Positions 16,839 to 25,469 of a stretch of 48,383 bases of DNA are shown here, in pieces (the first letter of the stretch is position 1; the number at the start of each line of letters is the position of its first letter). The stretch spans positions 1 to 48,383 of the forward strand of contig DJEH01000009.1 of NCBI GenBank assembly GCA_002431845.1, given 5' to 3'. The notes under the pieces were generated by a model. The model worked only from the letters and a program-made list of their open reading frames with translations. It had not been told where the DNA came from and made no database searches. Source of the DNA: Prevotellaceae bacterium UBA5903. Its GTDB lineage: Bacteria > Bacteroidota > Bacteroidia > Bacteroidales > Bacteroidaceae. A program made the position numbers and the translations under genes.

Positions 16839-17756
16839 ATGATAACAGTATATGATGCTAAAATAATAGGGCTACCTAAAATAGAAGATCCAAGAGGAAA
16901 CTTGTCGTTTATAGAACAGTGGCGACAAGTTCCTTTTGAGATCCAACGAACTTATTGGATATACGATGTGCCAGGTGGTAAGGATAGAGGAAGCCATGCT
17001 TACAAAGAAAACGAAGAACTAATTGTGGCTCTTTCTGGTAGCTTTGATGTGGAACTTGATGATAGTAAGCAAAAAAGGGTGTTCTCTCTTAATCGCTCAT
17101 ACAATGGTTTGTTTGTTCCCAAGGGGTTATGGCGTACAATGAAGAATTTTTCAACCAACTCTTTGGCATTGGTCTTAGCTTCTACCATGTATAACGAAAA
17201 CGATTATATAAGAGATTATCAAACATTTAAAGCGTGGAAAGCAGACGAGGAAAATAATACCCATTTACTACATTCTTGCGCCATCGAAACACATGTAAAT
17301 AAAGGGCACTTTCATTTGTATGATATAGAGAATAACATTCCTAATGTATTTGATTGTTCGCTTTGCCAGTTAAGCAAAGAGCATCACCCAGAAGGTAACC
17401 TTACCTACATTTACCCCAACATCAACATTCCTTTTGATATAAACAGAGTGTTTTATACTTATGACATACCAGGAGGTGAAGATAGAGGAGCACATGCACA
17501 CAAACATTGTCATCAGTTTATTATTGCAGCATCTGGCGCTTTTGATGTTGTGTTAGACGATGGAATTAATAAACGTACCATACAACTTAACCGACCTTTT
17601 TGGGGACTACATATTCCACCAGGAATATGGGCATCAGAACAAAGCTTTTCTTCGGGAAGCATCTGTTTGGTACTTGCATCTGATGTATATGAAGAGGAGG
17701 AATATATCAGAAATTACGATGATTTTAAAAGATTTTCGCATGAGCTACGCAAGTAG
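16839..17756 (+). CDS. Tandem-domain FdtA/QdtA-like dTDP-sugar 3,4-ketoisomerase
   Basis: FdtA/QdtA cupins isomerise dTDP-4-keto-6-deoxyglucose to the 3-keto sugar before amination. Family members are usually about 140 residues. This 305-residue protein contains two copies, at about 1-135 and 165-300. Both have a DVPGG/DIPGG segment, RG(S/A)HA, an SG(S/A)FDV strand and a final IR(D/N)Y. Copy 2 keeps the histidine pair H219-A-H221 of the family, while copy 1 has H53-A-Y55. Copy 1 may therefore be structural, substrate-shifted or inactive. The gene lies 48 bp after the oxidoreductase and 41 bp before a matching aminotransferase, consistent with co-transcription. Product stereochemistry (galacto or gluco) cannot be assigned. 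Confidence 0.85.
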   Translation: MITVYDAKIIGLPKIEDPRGNLSFIEQWRQVPFEIQRTYWIYDVPGGKDRGSHAYKENEELIVALSGSFDVELDDSKQKRVFSLNRSYNGLFVPKGLWRTMKNFSTNSLALVLASTMYNENDYIRDYQTFKAWKADEENNTHLLHSCAIETHVNKGHFHLYDIENNIPNVFDCSLCQLSKEHHPEGNLTYIYPNINIPFDINRVFYTYDIPGGEDRGAHAHKHCHQFIIAASGAFDVVLDDGINKRTIQLNRPFWGLHIPPGIWASEQSFSSGSICLVLASDVYEEEEYIRNYDDFKRFSHELRK

Positions 17757-17797
17757 GTAAAGTGATAACAATAATATTATAGCTTAGCACAGAAATA

Positions 17798-18913
17798 GTG
17801 ATAAAATTTTTAGATCTTCAAGCCATTACCATGCAACATGGTGATGAATATAAACAAGCAGTTGATAGGGTTATTAATTCGGGATGGTTTCTGCAAGGTA
17901 ACGAAATTAAACAATTCGAGAAAAACTATGCAAACTATATTGGTGTAAAAGAATGTGTAACCGTTGCAAATGGCTTAGATGCGCTTCGTCTTATTATCAG
18001 AGCATATAAAGAACTCGGTTTTCTTCATGATAACGACGAAATAATCGTTCCCGCCAACACCTATATAGCCACAATATTAGCTATAACAGAGAATAACCTA
18101 ATTCCCATACTTGTTGAGCCTACCTTCATTAATCTTGAACTTGACATTGAAAGAATAGAAAGTGCACTTACTCCACGTACACGTGGGGTTATGACAGTGC
18201 ATCTTTATGGCAGAGTGTCATATAACGAACAGCTTAATCAAATCTGCAACAAACACAATTTGCTATTGATGGAAGATTGCGCACAAAGCCAGGGGTGTGC
18301 GTATAAGGGAATAAAAACTGGTGCATTAGGAAATGCTGCAGCACATAGTTTTTATCCTGGTAAAAATATTGGCGCTTTTGGCGATGCAGGAGCTGTTACG
18401 ACTAATGATGCAGATTTAGCACGAACCATTCGCACGCTTGCCAATTATGGTAGTGAACGAAAATACGTATTTGATATGGCTGGCATCAATAGCAGGATGA
18501 GCGAAATAGATGCTGCAATATTAAATATAAAACTGAAATATTTAGATGCAGACAATGCAAAGAGGCAAGAAATTGCTTCTTATTACTATAGCCACATTAA
18601 TAATCCGCTCATAGTTTTACCTCAGCGTATTGCTAACGAACAAAATGTATATCACCAATTTCCTATTTTTTGCAAAGAGCGAAATAAATTGCAGAAATAT
18701 CTTGAATCTCAAGGTATCGGAACGATGATACACTACCCTATTCCACCACATAAGCAAAAATGCTATGCTAACGAAGTTTGGAATAGTCCACAGCTATATT
18801 TGCCCATTACAGAAAGAATACATGCACAAGAACTATCTATTCCTATAAATCAATCTATAACCGAAGAGCAGGCTATGCAAGTGGTAGAAGCTATCAATAA
18901 ATTCAAAAACTAA
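17798..18913 (+). CDS. DegT/DnrJ/EryC1/StrS-family sugar aminotransferase (FdtB/QdtB-like)
   Basis: This PLP-dependent enzyme of 371 residues very probably aminates the 3-keto dTDP-sugar made by the preceding protein, giving a 3-amino-3,6-dideoxyhexose for surface glycans. The internal-aldimine lysine is K189 in SFYPGKNIGAFGDAG. D160 in MEDCAQSQG holds the PLP pyridine nitrogen. NSGWFLQG near the N terminus is a family hallmark. The start is GTG at 17798, supported by the conserved opening IKFLDLQ and the lack of a nearby ATG. No FdtC/QdtC-like acyltransferase is found nearby, so an N-acylation step would be encoded elsewhere or absent. Confidence 0.9.
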   Translation: MIKFLDLQAITMQHGDEYKQAVDRVINSGWFLQGNEIKQFEKNYANYIGVKECVTVANGLDALRLIIRAYKELGFLHDNDEIIVPANTYIATILAITENNLIPILVEPTFINLELDIERIESALTPRTRGVMTVHLYGRVSYNEQLNQICNKHNLLLMEDCAQSQGCAYKGIKTGALGNAAAHSFYPGKNIGAFGDAGAVTTNDADLARTIRTLANYGSERKYVFDMAGINSRMSEIDAAILNIKLKYLDADNAKRQEIASYYYSHINNPLIVLPQRIANEQNVYHQFPIFCKERNKLQKYLESQGIGTMIHYPIPPHKQKCYANEVWNSPQLYLPITERIHAQELSIPINQSITEEQAMQVVEAINKFKN

Positions 18914-18963
18914 GACATAACTATACAACTCATTCAAAATTTAAAACTAAAAAACTACAATCA

Positions 18964-19329
18964 ATGCAAGGATTCTATACTGTATTACTCCTTATCTGTT
19001 CAAATATATTTATGACTATTGCATGGTATGCACATCTCAAAATGCAAACTGCAGGTATAAGCAAGAATTGGCCTCTCATTGTTGTTATCCTCTTTTCATG
19101 GGGTATTGCCTTATTTGAATATATGTGTCAAGTTCCGGCCAATCGACTAGGCTTTATCGATAATGGTGGCCCATTCACCCTTATACAATTAAAGGTTATT
19201 CAAGAGGTTATTTCGCTCATAGTGTTTACCATACTTGCTATGATATTCTTTAAAGGCGAAAGCTTCCATTGGAATCATTTTGCAGCTTTTCTCTGTCTTA
19301 TAGCGGCAGTCTATTTTGTATTCAAGTAA
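18964..19329 (+). CDS. DUF486 small membrane protein (DMT-like)
   Basis: This 121-residue integral membrane protein has four predicted helices at about 4-24, 37-55, 76-97 and 103-120. It matches the DUF486 family, distantly related to drug/metabolite transporters. Family-typical stretches are FMTIAWYAHLK, FSWGIALFEYMCQVPANR and FTLIQLKVIQEVISL. It sits 50 bp after the aminotransferase and 17 bp before the TtcA-like gene, suggesting one transcript. No substrate is known for the family. A link to the aminosugar genes is positional only. Confidence 0.85.
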   Translation: MQGFYTVLLLICSNIFMTIAWYAHLKMQTAGISKNWPLIVVILFSWGIALFEYMCQVPANRLGFIDNGGPFTLIQLKVIQEVISLIVFTILAMIFFKGESFHWNHFAAFLCLIAAVYFVFK

Positions 19330-19346
19330 CAAATAAATCAAAGCAT

Positions 19347-20087
19347 ATGATGCAAAAAAAACTACAACCCGAATACAAGCTCCATAAAAAGTTGCAAAGA
19401 CTTATGGGAGATGCTATAAAAGAGTTCTCACTTATTAAAGAGAATGACCATATTCTCATTGGCTTGTCTGGCGGCAAAGACTCATTAGCTTTACTTAATC
19501 TGTTGGGCGAACGTATGGTGCGTAGCAATAACTATTTCAAATTAGATGCTTTGCATGTGCGAATGAGCAACATAGATTACAAGAGCGACGCAAGCTATTT
19601 AGAACATGAATGTGCTAAATGGAATATTCCTTTTCATCAAGTAGAGACAGGCTTTGAACCAGACAGAACAGAAAAGCGTACACCATGCTTTTTATGTTCA
19701 TGGAACAGAAGAAAGACGCTGTTTAAAGAGGCACAAAGACTTGGTTGCAACAAAATTGCTTTAGGGCATCATCAAGATGATATTCTACGCACAGCACTCA
19801 TGAACCTCACATTTTGCGGAACATTCAGTACAATGCCTGTGCGTATAAGCATGCGTAAATTTGATATGACTATCATACGCCCTTTGGCACATATCCAAGA
19901 GGCTGATTTAAAAGAGTGGGCTGCATATCAACAATACCACTCAGTTGAAAAAGTTTGTCCTTATGATGGTGCCTCTAACCGTACAAATATCATACGGGTT
20001 ACAGATGCATTAGAGAAATTAACACCCGAATATCGCTACAATATGTGGCATGCTCTTCTTAAAGCTGGAGCCTTGGTCGAAAATTAA
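19347..20087 (+). CDS. TtcA-like tRNA 2-thiolation protein (PP-loop ATPase)
   Basis: This adenylating enzyme resembles TtcA, which makes 2-thiocytidine-32 in tRNA using an Fe-S cluster. The PP-loop SGGKDS lies at 41-46. C114 and C117 (PCFLC) plus C204 (VCPYDG) match the three-cysteine 4Fe-4S pattern of TtcA. GHHQDD at 140-145 is the usual downstream signature. At 246 residues it is shorter than E. coli TtcA (311). I chose ATG 19347 (a second ATG follows directly), because upstream codons overlap the DUF486 gene and do not look coding. Identity as TtcA rather than another TtcA/TilS/Ncs6-family thiolase is likely, not certain. Confidence 0.8.
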   Translation: MMQKKLQPEYKLHKKLQRLMGDAIKEFSLIKENDHILIGLSGGKDSLALLNLLGERMVRSNNYFKLDALHVRMSNIDYKSDASYLEHECAKWNIPFHQVETGFEPDRTEKRTPCFLCSWNRRKTLFKEAQRLGCNKIALGHHQDDILRTALMNLTFCGTFSTMPVRISMRKFDMTIIRPLAHIQEADLKEWAAYQQYHSVEKVCPYDGASNRTNIIRVTDALEKLTPEYRYNMWHALLKAGALVEN

Positions 20088-20193
20088 ACAAGCACATATC
20101 TATCACGTAAAAGATAAATAAGTTTGCAAGGAAAGAAACATGTAGTGAAATATTCTAAAACCCTGTAAAACCATTTTTATACTGAGAACATAT

Positions 20194-20234
20194 AAAAAGA
20201 CTCTTACATTTTTTCAGATGTAAGAGTCTTTTTT
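20194..20234. terminator. Bidirectional terminator between convergent genes
   Basis: A perfect 16-bp stem pairs 20194-20209 with 20218-20233 across an 8-nt loop. It has an A-run on the left and a T-run on the right, so it can end both the TtcA-like gene and gdhA. Confidence 0.9.
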
Positions 20235-20258
20235 ATAATATAAGCTTTCTATAGTGCC

Positions 20259-21593
20259 TTATACAATACCTTGTGCCATCATAGCTTTAGCAACCTTAAG
20301 GAAGCCTGCAACGTTAGCACCGCGTACATAGTTGATATAACCATCAGGCTGAGTGCCATACTTCACGCAGTTTTGGTGAATATCGTTCATAATCATCTTT
20401 AAGCGATTATCAACTTCTTCGCGTGTCCAACTCAAACGTTCTGAGTTTTGGCTCATTTCAAGACCAGATACAGCAACACCACCAGCGTTAGCAGCCTTAC
20501 CTGGTGCATAGAGCAATCCTGCTTCTTGGAATATTTTAATAGCCTCAGGAGTTGAAGGCATATTAGCACCTTCGCTCACAGCAATTACACCATTAGCTAC
20601 AAGTTTCTTAGCATCTGCCTCTTCAATTTCGTCTTGAGTTGCAGAAGGAAGAGCAATATCTGCTACTTCGCCCCATGGACGTTCATTTTCTACGTACTTA
20701 ACACCATACTTTTCAGCATATTCACGAATACGTCCGCGCTTTACATTCTTCAATTCCATAACGAAAGCAAGTTTCTCTTCGTCAATGCCATCAGGATCGT
20801 AGATATATCCGTTTGAGTCAGAAAGTGTTACAGGAATTGCACCCAATTGGATTAGTTTTTCTACTGTATATTGTGCAACATTGCCAGAACCACTTACCAA
20901 AACACGCTTACCCTTCAACTCAATGTTACGAGTCTTCAACATGTTCTCAAGGAAGTAAACGTTTCCATATCCAGTTGCTTCAGGGCGAATAAGAGAACCA
21001 CCGAACTGAAGACCTTTACCAGTAAGCACGCCTACAAACTGATGTGTAAGCTTTTTGTATTGACCGAACAAGTAACCAACTTCACGACCACCTACGCCAA
21101 TATCGCCAGCAGGCACATCCTCGTCTGGACCAATGTGACGATATAACTCATTCATGAAAGCTTGGCAGAAACGCATAACTTCTGCATCGCTCTTTCCGTG
21201 TGGATTAAAGTCTGAACCACCTTTAGCACCACCCATAGGAAGAGTAGTAAGAGCATTCTTAAACGTTTGTTCAAAAGCTAAGAACTTCAATACAGAAGGT
21301 GTTACGCTTGAGTGGAAACGAATACCGCCTTTGTATGGGCCAATAGCGTTGTTGTGTTGGATACGATAACCCATGTTGGTCTGAACGTTACCCTTATCGT
21401 CCACCCATGTTACTCTGAAAGAGATAATTCTGTCAGGAATGCAAAGACGTTCGATAAGATTAGCCTTTTCAAACTCAGGATGGCGGTTGTATTCCTCCTC
21501 TATCGTACCGAGCACTTGGCTCACAGCCTGCATGTATTCAGGCTCATTGGGGAAACGCTTGTTCAAGCGTTCTACGATTTCTACAGCTTTCAT
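20259..21593 (-). CDS. gdhA: NADP-specific glutamate dehydrogenase
   Basis: GdhA makes glutamate from 2-oxoglutarate and ammonia with NADPH, a main ammonium-assimilation route in Bacteroidales. The 444-residue length fits the hexameric bacterial type. Substrate-site lysines are K88 (GPYKGGIRFH), K112 (FKNAL) and K124 in PMGGAKGGSDFNP. The dinucleotide fold is VLVSGSGNVAQY, followed by SDSNGYIYD. It has its own promoter and a terminator directly after the stop. 2-Oxoglutarate can come from the acn-icd-gltA operon in this window. Confidence 0.97.
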   Translation of the reverse strand: MKAVEIVERLNKRFPNEPEYMQAVSQVLGTIEEEYNRHPEFEKANLIERLCIPDRIISFRVTWVDDKGNVQTNMGYRIQHNNAIGPYKGGIRFHSSVTPSVLKFLAFEQTFKNALTTLPMGGAKGGSDFNPHGKSDAEVMRFCQAFMNELYRHIGPDEDVPAGDIGVGGREVGYLFGQYKKLTHQFVGVLTGKGLQFGGSLIRPEATGYGNVYFLENMLKTRNIELKGKRVLVSGSGNVAQYTVEKLIQLGAIPVTLSDSNGYIYDPDGIDEEKLAFVMELKNVKRGRIREYAEKYGVKYVENERPWGEVADIALPSATQDEIEEADAKKLVANGVIAVSEGANMPSTPEAIKIFQEAGLLYAPGKAANAGGVAVSGLEMSQNSERLSWTREEVDNRLKMIMNDIHQNCVKYGTQPDGYINYVRGANVAGFLKVAKAMMAQGIV

Positions 21594-21649
21594 ATATTGT
21601 ACTTAAAGATTTGTTTAGTCGTTTGACTTAATGTTACTTCTTTCATTTG

Positions 21650-21680
21650 CAAAAGTATATAAAATATTTTATTTTGCAAT
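21650..21680 (-). promoter_or_regulatory. Promoter of gdhA
   Basis: On the minus strand the -7 box reads TACTTTTG (21657-21650). A TTG-containing -33 box lies at 21677-21680 with a 19-bp spacer. The leader before ATG 21593 is about 50 nt. Confidence 0.65.
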
Positions 21681-21801
21681 GTAATAGACTAAAAAAATAA
21701 CAAAAAGATATATTTTACTCTAAAAGTATGCTTTTTTCTAATAAAAGCGTTCAAACAGTACAAATAAGTCAAAAGCATAATGCTTTCTCGATATGACATT
21801 T

Positions 21802-22449
21802 TTACTGCTTATTAGCTGTGATAAGGATAAACTTCCCTAATTGCCATCGATACAAAATGCTCTTGGTTATTTTATTTGCCATATCATTTAGTCTTGGTGG
21901 CAAAGACTCTATGCTTAAAGAATACGTTAATACATTATCACTTTTATCAAATTTTATGCTAATTGGCGTATTGCGCAATATTTCTATCAATTCATGATAT
22001 CGTGATTGTTGTGCAACCTCTTTATTTGTGAAGAACTGCTCAAACTGCACTTGAGGTACATCTACTTTAGCCACATGCCAATCCTTTTTATAGATATGTA
22101 GTGTAGAAGAAGTGCCTAAAGCTGTGACCGAATGCACACAAGCATACAATGTATCATGAGCCATTGGCAACACTTTCATTTGCCAATGACTTACATCTGT
22201 AAGCTTTATTGAGATGTAATCATTTGTCTTCTTTTCCATGATAGATTGCCCTCCATAAATATTTTCTGCAACGGCAGACATATTATTATTATAGAGGTCT
22301 AGCATATCCAAACGAGAAGTATTGTCAAGTAAAGGCAATACATCATGTGGGACATGTGCAAATATAGTGTCTATCTTTTGAGCTGAGGCATTCAATGAAA
22401 GAAACATTGTGCTGACTACTGCAGTTATGCATGCCATTAACTTTTTCAT
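21802..22449 (-). CDS. DUF3256 exported protein
   Basis: This 215-residue protein has a signal peptide (residues 1 to about 23, ending LNASAQ) and so is exported. The rest matches DUF3256, a Bacteroidales family of unknown function. Recognisable parts are the FAHVPHDVLPLLDNTSRLDMLDLY segment (about 30-53) and two beta-rich repeats containing KLTDVSHWQMKVLP. No catalytic motif is evident. It follows the GH13 gene by 28 bp without its own promoter, so the two are probably co-transcribed. A functional link to starch use is unproven. Confidence 0.75.
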   Translation of the reverse strand: MKKLMACITAVVSTMFLSLNASAQKIDTIFAHVPHDVLPLLDNTSRLDMLDLYNNNMSAVAENIYGGQSIMEKKTNDYISIKLTDVSHWQMKVLPMAHDTLYACVHSVTALGTSSTLHIYKKDWHVAKVDVPQVQFEQFFTNKEVAQQSRYHELIEILRNTPISIKFDKSDNVLTYSLSIESLPPRLNDMANKITKSILYRWQLGKFILITANKQ

Positions 22450-22477
22450 ATCATGACTTTTTCTGTACGTAATATGC

Positions 22478-24169
22478 TTATTTATGGTGTGAAGAGGCTA
22501 TTTGCAACACAACAGCTCCATAAGATGGTACTTCAACGTAAGCAGGAGCATTTGCTTTAATATCAACGGTTTGTATGTTACCGCTTAACAAATCAACAGC
22601 TGAAACAAGTCCCGACTTGATGTTTAGGAATGAGAAAGCATGTTCAGGAATGCGCACTCCTACATGTACTGTGTGAGCATCGAAATTAGCTACAATCAGC
22701 AGCGTTTGTCCACAACTACTCTTGCGGATAAAAGCATAGTTACGGTCGCAATTATAGCCAGTGTCATGAGCATAGTTAGCATATTGCAAATCATAAAATG
22801 CACCATTATTTAAAGCTGGTTGTGATTTACATAAAGTCAAAACGCGCTTATAATATCTATAAAGTTCAGTTTCAGTTTGGCTAAGTTCTTTGCTTATGTT
22901 TTTTGACGTAAGTTTGCATAACGACTTTACAGACCAATAGTCAAAAATTGTGGTTCGTCCGTCACTTCCACTAAAGCCTTCAGCCTCCATTCCAGGTTCA
23001 CCTATTTCTTGACCCGCATACACCATAAAAGGATTGTTACCCATCATTGCGCTCACAACAAGTGCAGGCAGAGCTTTGTGAGCATCGCCTGCAAAGTATG
23101 CAGATGCTATACGCTGTTCGTCATGATTTTCAAGAAAGTTCAACATGTGGTCGCGAATATCATCTACGCTTTGCCAACAGCCAGTGATGCATGATGCCGA
23201 TCGTCCTTCAGTAATAACAGCACGTAAGGTGTCGTAAAGTCCTACCTTGTCGTACAAATAGTCAAAACCGCTTGCAATATAGCGGCGATATTCAGAAGGA
23301 TTATACACCTCTGCAATAAATTGTACATGAGGATATTTCTCTTTCACTTTTTGCGTAGCATATTGCCAAAACTCGGCAGGTACCATCTCAGCCATGTCGC
23401 AACGGAAAGCATCAGCACCTTTATGCGCCCAAAACAAAAGTATATCTGTCATTTTAAGCCATGTTGAGGGAATGGGAGAAAAATGAGTCTGTCGTCCGTT
23501 TAGGTAATCTATACCATAGTTGAGTTTAACCGTTTCGTACCAATCGTTTCTGCTTGGCCATGCACTAAAACAATCATTTCCTGTAGCTTTGGCAGGGTAT
23601 TCTCTATAAGGTTGCAAAGCTATATGTTCCACATCAAAGTCGGTGTGCAACGTTTGTCCTTCAAGGTAATAAAAGTTATTTTGTGGCGAGAAAGATTTGC
23701 TTGTGTCATCATCTTCGCCAAGGTCAGTAATTCCTTGTGGATGCGCATCACTATGATACTGACGTGCAACATGATTAGGCACAAAGTCAATAATCAGTTT
23801 AAGTCCTACTTGGTGAGTGCGTTTGAGCAAGGCATCAAACTCTTTCATGCGTTCGTTCACATTTACTGCCAAGTCAGGGTCTATATCATAATAGTCTTTG
23901 ATTGCATAAGGTGAGCCAGCTTTACCTTTTACCACTGCCGGATGGTCAGCCTTAATGCCAAAGACTGAATAGTTGGTTTGTGTTGCATGCTCTATAAGTC
24001 CTGTAAACCAAACGTGTGTAAAACCATAAGTAGCAATACGCTTTAGCTGGTAAGCAGTTATATCATTCAATTTGGCGCAGCCATTTTGTTTAATATCTCC
24101 GTTTGCCACATTTGATTTATTATGGTTCCCATATAGTCTGGTAAATATTTGATATATAATAGGTTTCAT
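22478..24169 (-). CDS. Cytoplasmic GH13 alpha-amylase-family glycosidase
   Basis: This 563-residue TIM-barrel enzyme cleaves or rearranges alpha-glucans. All GH13 regions are present: DFVPNH at 128-133 (region I), AFRCDMAE with nucleophile D258 (II), FIAEVY with acid/base E287 (III) and LENHD with HD at 349-350 (IV). No signal peptide is visible, so it should act on internal glycogen or imported maltodextrin, unlike SusG-type surface amylases. The C-terminal 90 residues form a beta domain typical of the family. No sus transporter genes are adjacent. Exact specificity within GH13 is not resolvable by eye. Confidence 0.88.
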   Translation of the reverse strand: MKPIIYQIFTRLYGNHNKSNVANGDIKQNGCAKLNDITAYQLKRIATYGFTHVWFTGLIEHATQTNYSVFGIKADHPAVVKGKAGSPYAIKDYYDIDPDLAVNVNERMKEFDALLKRTHQVGLKLIIDFVPNHVARQYHSDAHPQGITDLGEDDDTSKSFSPQNNFYYLEGQTLHTDFDVEHIALQPYREYPAKATGNDCFSAWPSRNDWYETVKLNYGIDYLNGRQTHFSPIPSTWLKMTDILLFWAHKGADAFRCDMAEMVPAEFWQYATQKVKEKYPHVQFIAEVYNPSEYRRYIASGFDYLYDKVGLYDTLRAVITEGRSASCITGCWQSVDDIRDHMLNFLENHDEQRIASAYFAGDAHKALPALVVSAMMGNNPFMVYAGQEIGEPGMEAEGFSGSDGRTTIFDYWSVKSLCKLTSKNISKELSQTETELYRYYKRVLTLCKSQPALNNGAFYDLQYANYAHDTGYNCDRNYAFIRKSSCGQTLLIVANFDAHTVHVGVRIPEHAFSFLNIKSGLVSAVDLLSGNIQTVDIKANAPAYVEVPSYGAVVLQIASSHHK

Positions 24170-24206
24170 GGTGTTTTAAGAGTTTGTTTAATATTACAAT
24201 TATGCA

Positions 24207-24267
24207 AAAGGTGCACGAAATGCATTGCTTAAATCGTCGTTTTATACAATGTATTTCCTGCACCTTT
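24207..24267 (-). terminator. Probable terminator of fabD
   Basis: A 21-bp inverted repeat pairs 24207-24227 with 24247-24267 (19 of 21). On the minus strand it follows the fabD stop by about 50 bp. The T-run after it is short, so termination strength is uncertain. Confidence 0.6.
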
Positions 24268-24315
24268 ATGGAGGCCGTTACAGCCTTTATTATTTAATGG
24301 TTATATAGGGGTTTA

Positions 24316-25218
24316 TTAGTCGTTAATGCCATGTGCCTTAACATCAGCATTACCCTTACATATCTTAGCAATCATGCCTTGCAATGTTTTGCCAGGGCCG
24401 CATTCAGTAAAGTCTGTAGCACCATCAGCTACCATGTTGGTAACCTCTTTTGTCCACAAAACAGATGCTGTAAGTTGCGCAATAAGGTTAGCCTTAATTT
24501 CCTCTGGGTCGGTGTGGGGAAGTCCATCTACGTTTTGGTAAACAGGGCAAATAGGCTTATGGAACTCAGTAGTTGCAATAGCAGCTTCAAGTTCTTCCTT
24601 AGCTGGTTGCATAAGAGGAGAGTGGAAAGCTCCACCTACGGGCAAAATCAAAGCACGCTTAGCACCTGCTTCTTTTAAGCGTTGGCAAGCAATTTCAATA
24701 GCTTCAACATCGCCAGAGATTACGAGTTGGCCAGGGCAATTATAGTTAGCAGGAACAACAACCTTGCCAGTTTCCTTAGCAACTTCTGCACATACCGCTT
24801 CAACCTTATCGTCGCTCAATGCAATGATCGCAGCCATTGTTCCTGGTTGGCTTTCACATGCCTTCTGCATAGCCTTAGCACGAGCAGCAACAAGCTTTAA
24901 TCCATCTTCAAAGCTCAAGCAACGTGCTGCAGTCAAAGCTGAAAGTTCGCCTAAAGAGTGACCAGCAACCATGCTTGGTTGAAAATCGCTACCTAAACAG
25001 AGTGCACTAACAACACTATGAAGAAACATTGCAGGCTGAGTTACCTTTGTTTGCTTAAGTTCTTCGTCTGTTCCGTCAAACATAATATCTGTGATACGAA
25101 ATCCTAAAATCTCGTTAGCCTTTTCAAAAAATTGCTTTGCGATAGGGTGTTTTTCGTATAGGTCCTTACCCATACCAACGAACTGTGCTCCTTGACCAGG
25201 AAATACAAATGCTTTCAT
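24316..25218 (-). CDS. fabD: Malonyl-CoA:ACP transacylase
   Basis: FabD loads malonyl groups onto acyl carrier protein for fatty acid synthesis in the cytoplasm. The 300-residue protein has FPGQGAQ at about 6-12, the nucleophile serine S88 in GHSLG, R113 for the malonyl carboxylate, and catalytic H199 in GGAFHSPLM. GPGKTL lies near the C terminus. I start at ATG 25218 because MKAFVFPGQGAQ is the family N terminus. An upstream in-frame ATG at 25281 lies next to the promoter and adds non-conserved residues. It is transcribed divergently from yicC. Confidence 0.95.
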   Translation of the reverse strand: MKAFVFPGQGAQFVGMGKDLYEKHPIAKQFFEKANEILGFRITDIMFDGTDEELKQTKVTQPAMFLHSVVSALCLGSDFQPSMVAGHSLGELSALTAARCLSFEDGLKLVAARAKAMQKACESQPGTMAAIIALSDDKVEAVCAEVAKETGKVVVPANYNCPGQLVISGDVEAIEIACQRLKEAGAKRALILPVGGAFHSPLMQPAKEELEAAIATTEFHKPICPVYQNVDGLPHTDPEEIKANLIAQLTASVLWTKEVTNMVADGATDFTECGPGKTLQGMIAKICKGNADVKAHGIND

Positions 25219-25283
25219 TATATCAATTATAGAATTATTATTTTTTACAAAACGATTGCTGCACTGCAGCGCTATTTTCAATG

Positions 25284-25291
25284 CAAATTTA
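25284..25291 (-). promoter_or_regulatory. Promoter -7 box of fabD
   Basis: On the minus strand this reads TAAATTTG, matching TAnnTTTG. The leader before ATG 25218 would be about 60 nt. It supports the downstream start. Confidence 0.5.
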
Positions 25292-25432
25292 CAATAAAAT
25301 ATTGAATATATGCTCTCACCTTTTATTTATCTCATGCTGTTTAGCATATATTGGTTATAAAATCGTATTTTTGCATAAGATAGGCTACACCTCAGCAATT
25401 AAAAACAAGTTTTTATTGCATTCGGTTTGCAC

Positions 25433-25440
25433 TATCTTTG
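25433..25440 (+). promoter_or_regulatory. Promoter -7 box of the yicC-gmk-nadD operon
   Basis: TATCTTTG at 25433-25440 lies 29 bp before the yicC ATG. A second match, TATTTTTG at 25366-25373, could be a tandem promoter. The -33 boxes are weak for both. Confidence 0.55.
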
Positions 25441-25469
25441 CAAGAAAATACAAAATATCTTCAACAATT

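Noticed and set aside
25281..25469. In-frame N-terminal extension of yicC from 25281
   Set aside because: It crosses both promoter boxes and precedes the conserved MIQSMTGYG start, so it is leader DNA rather than coding sequence.
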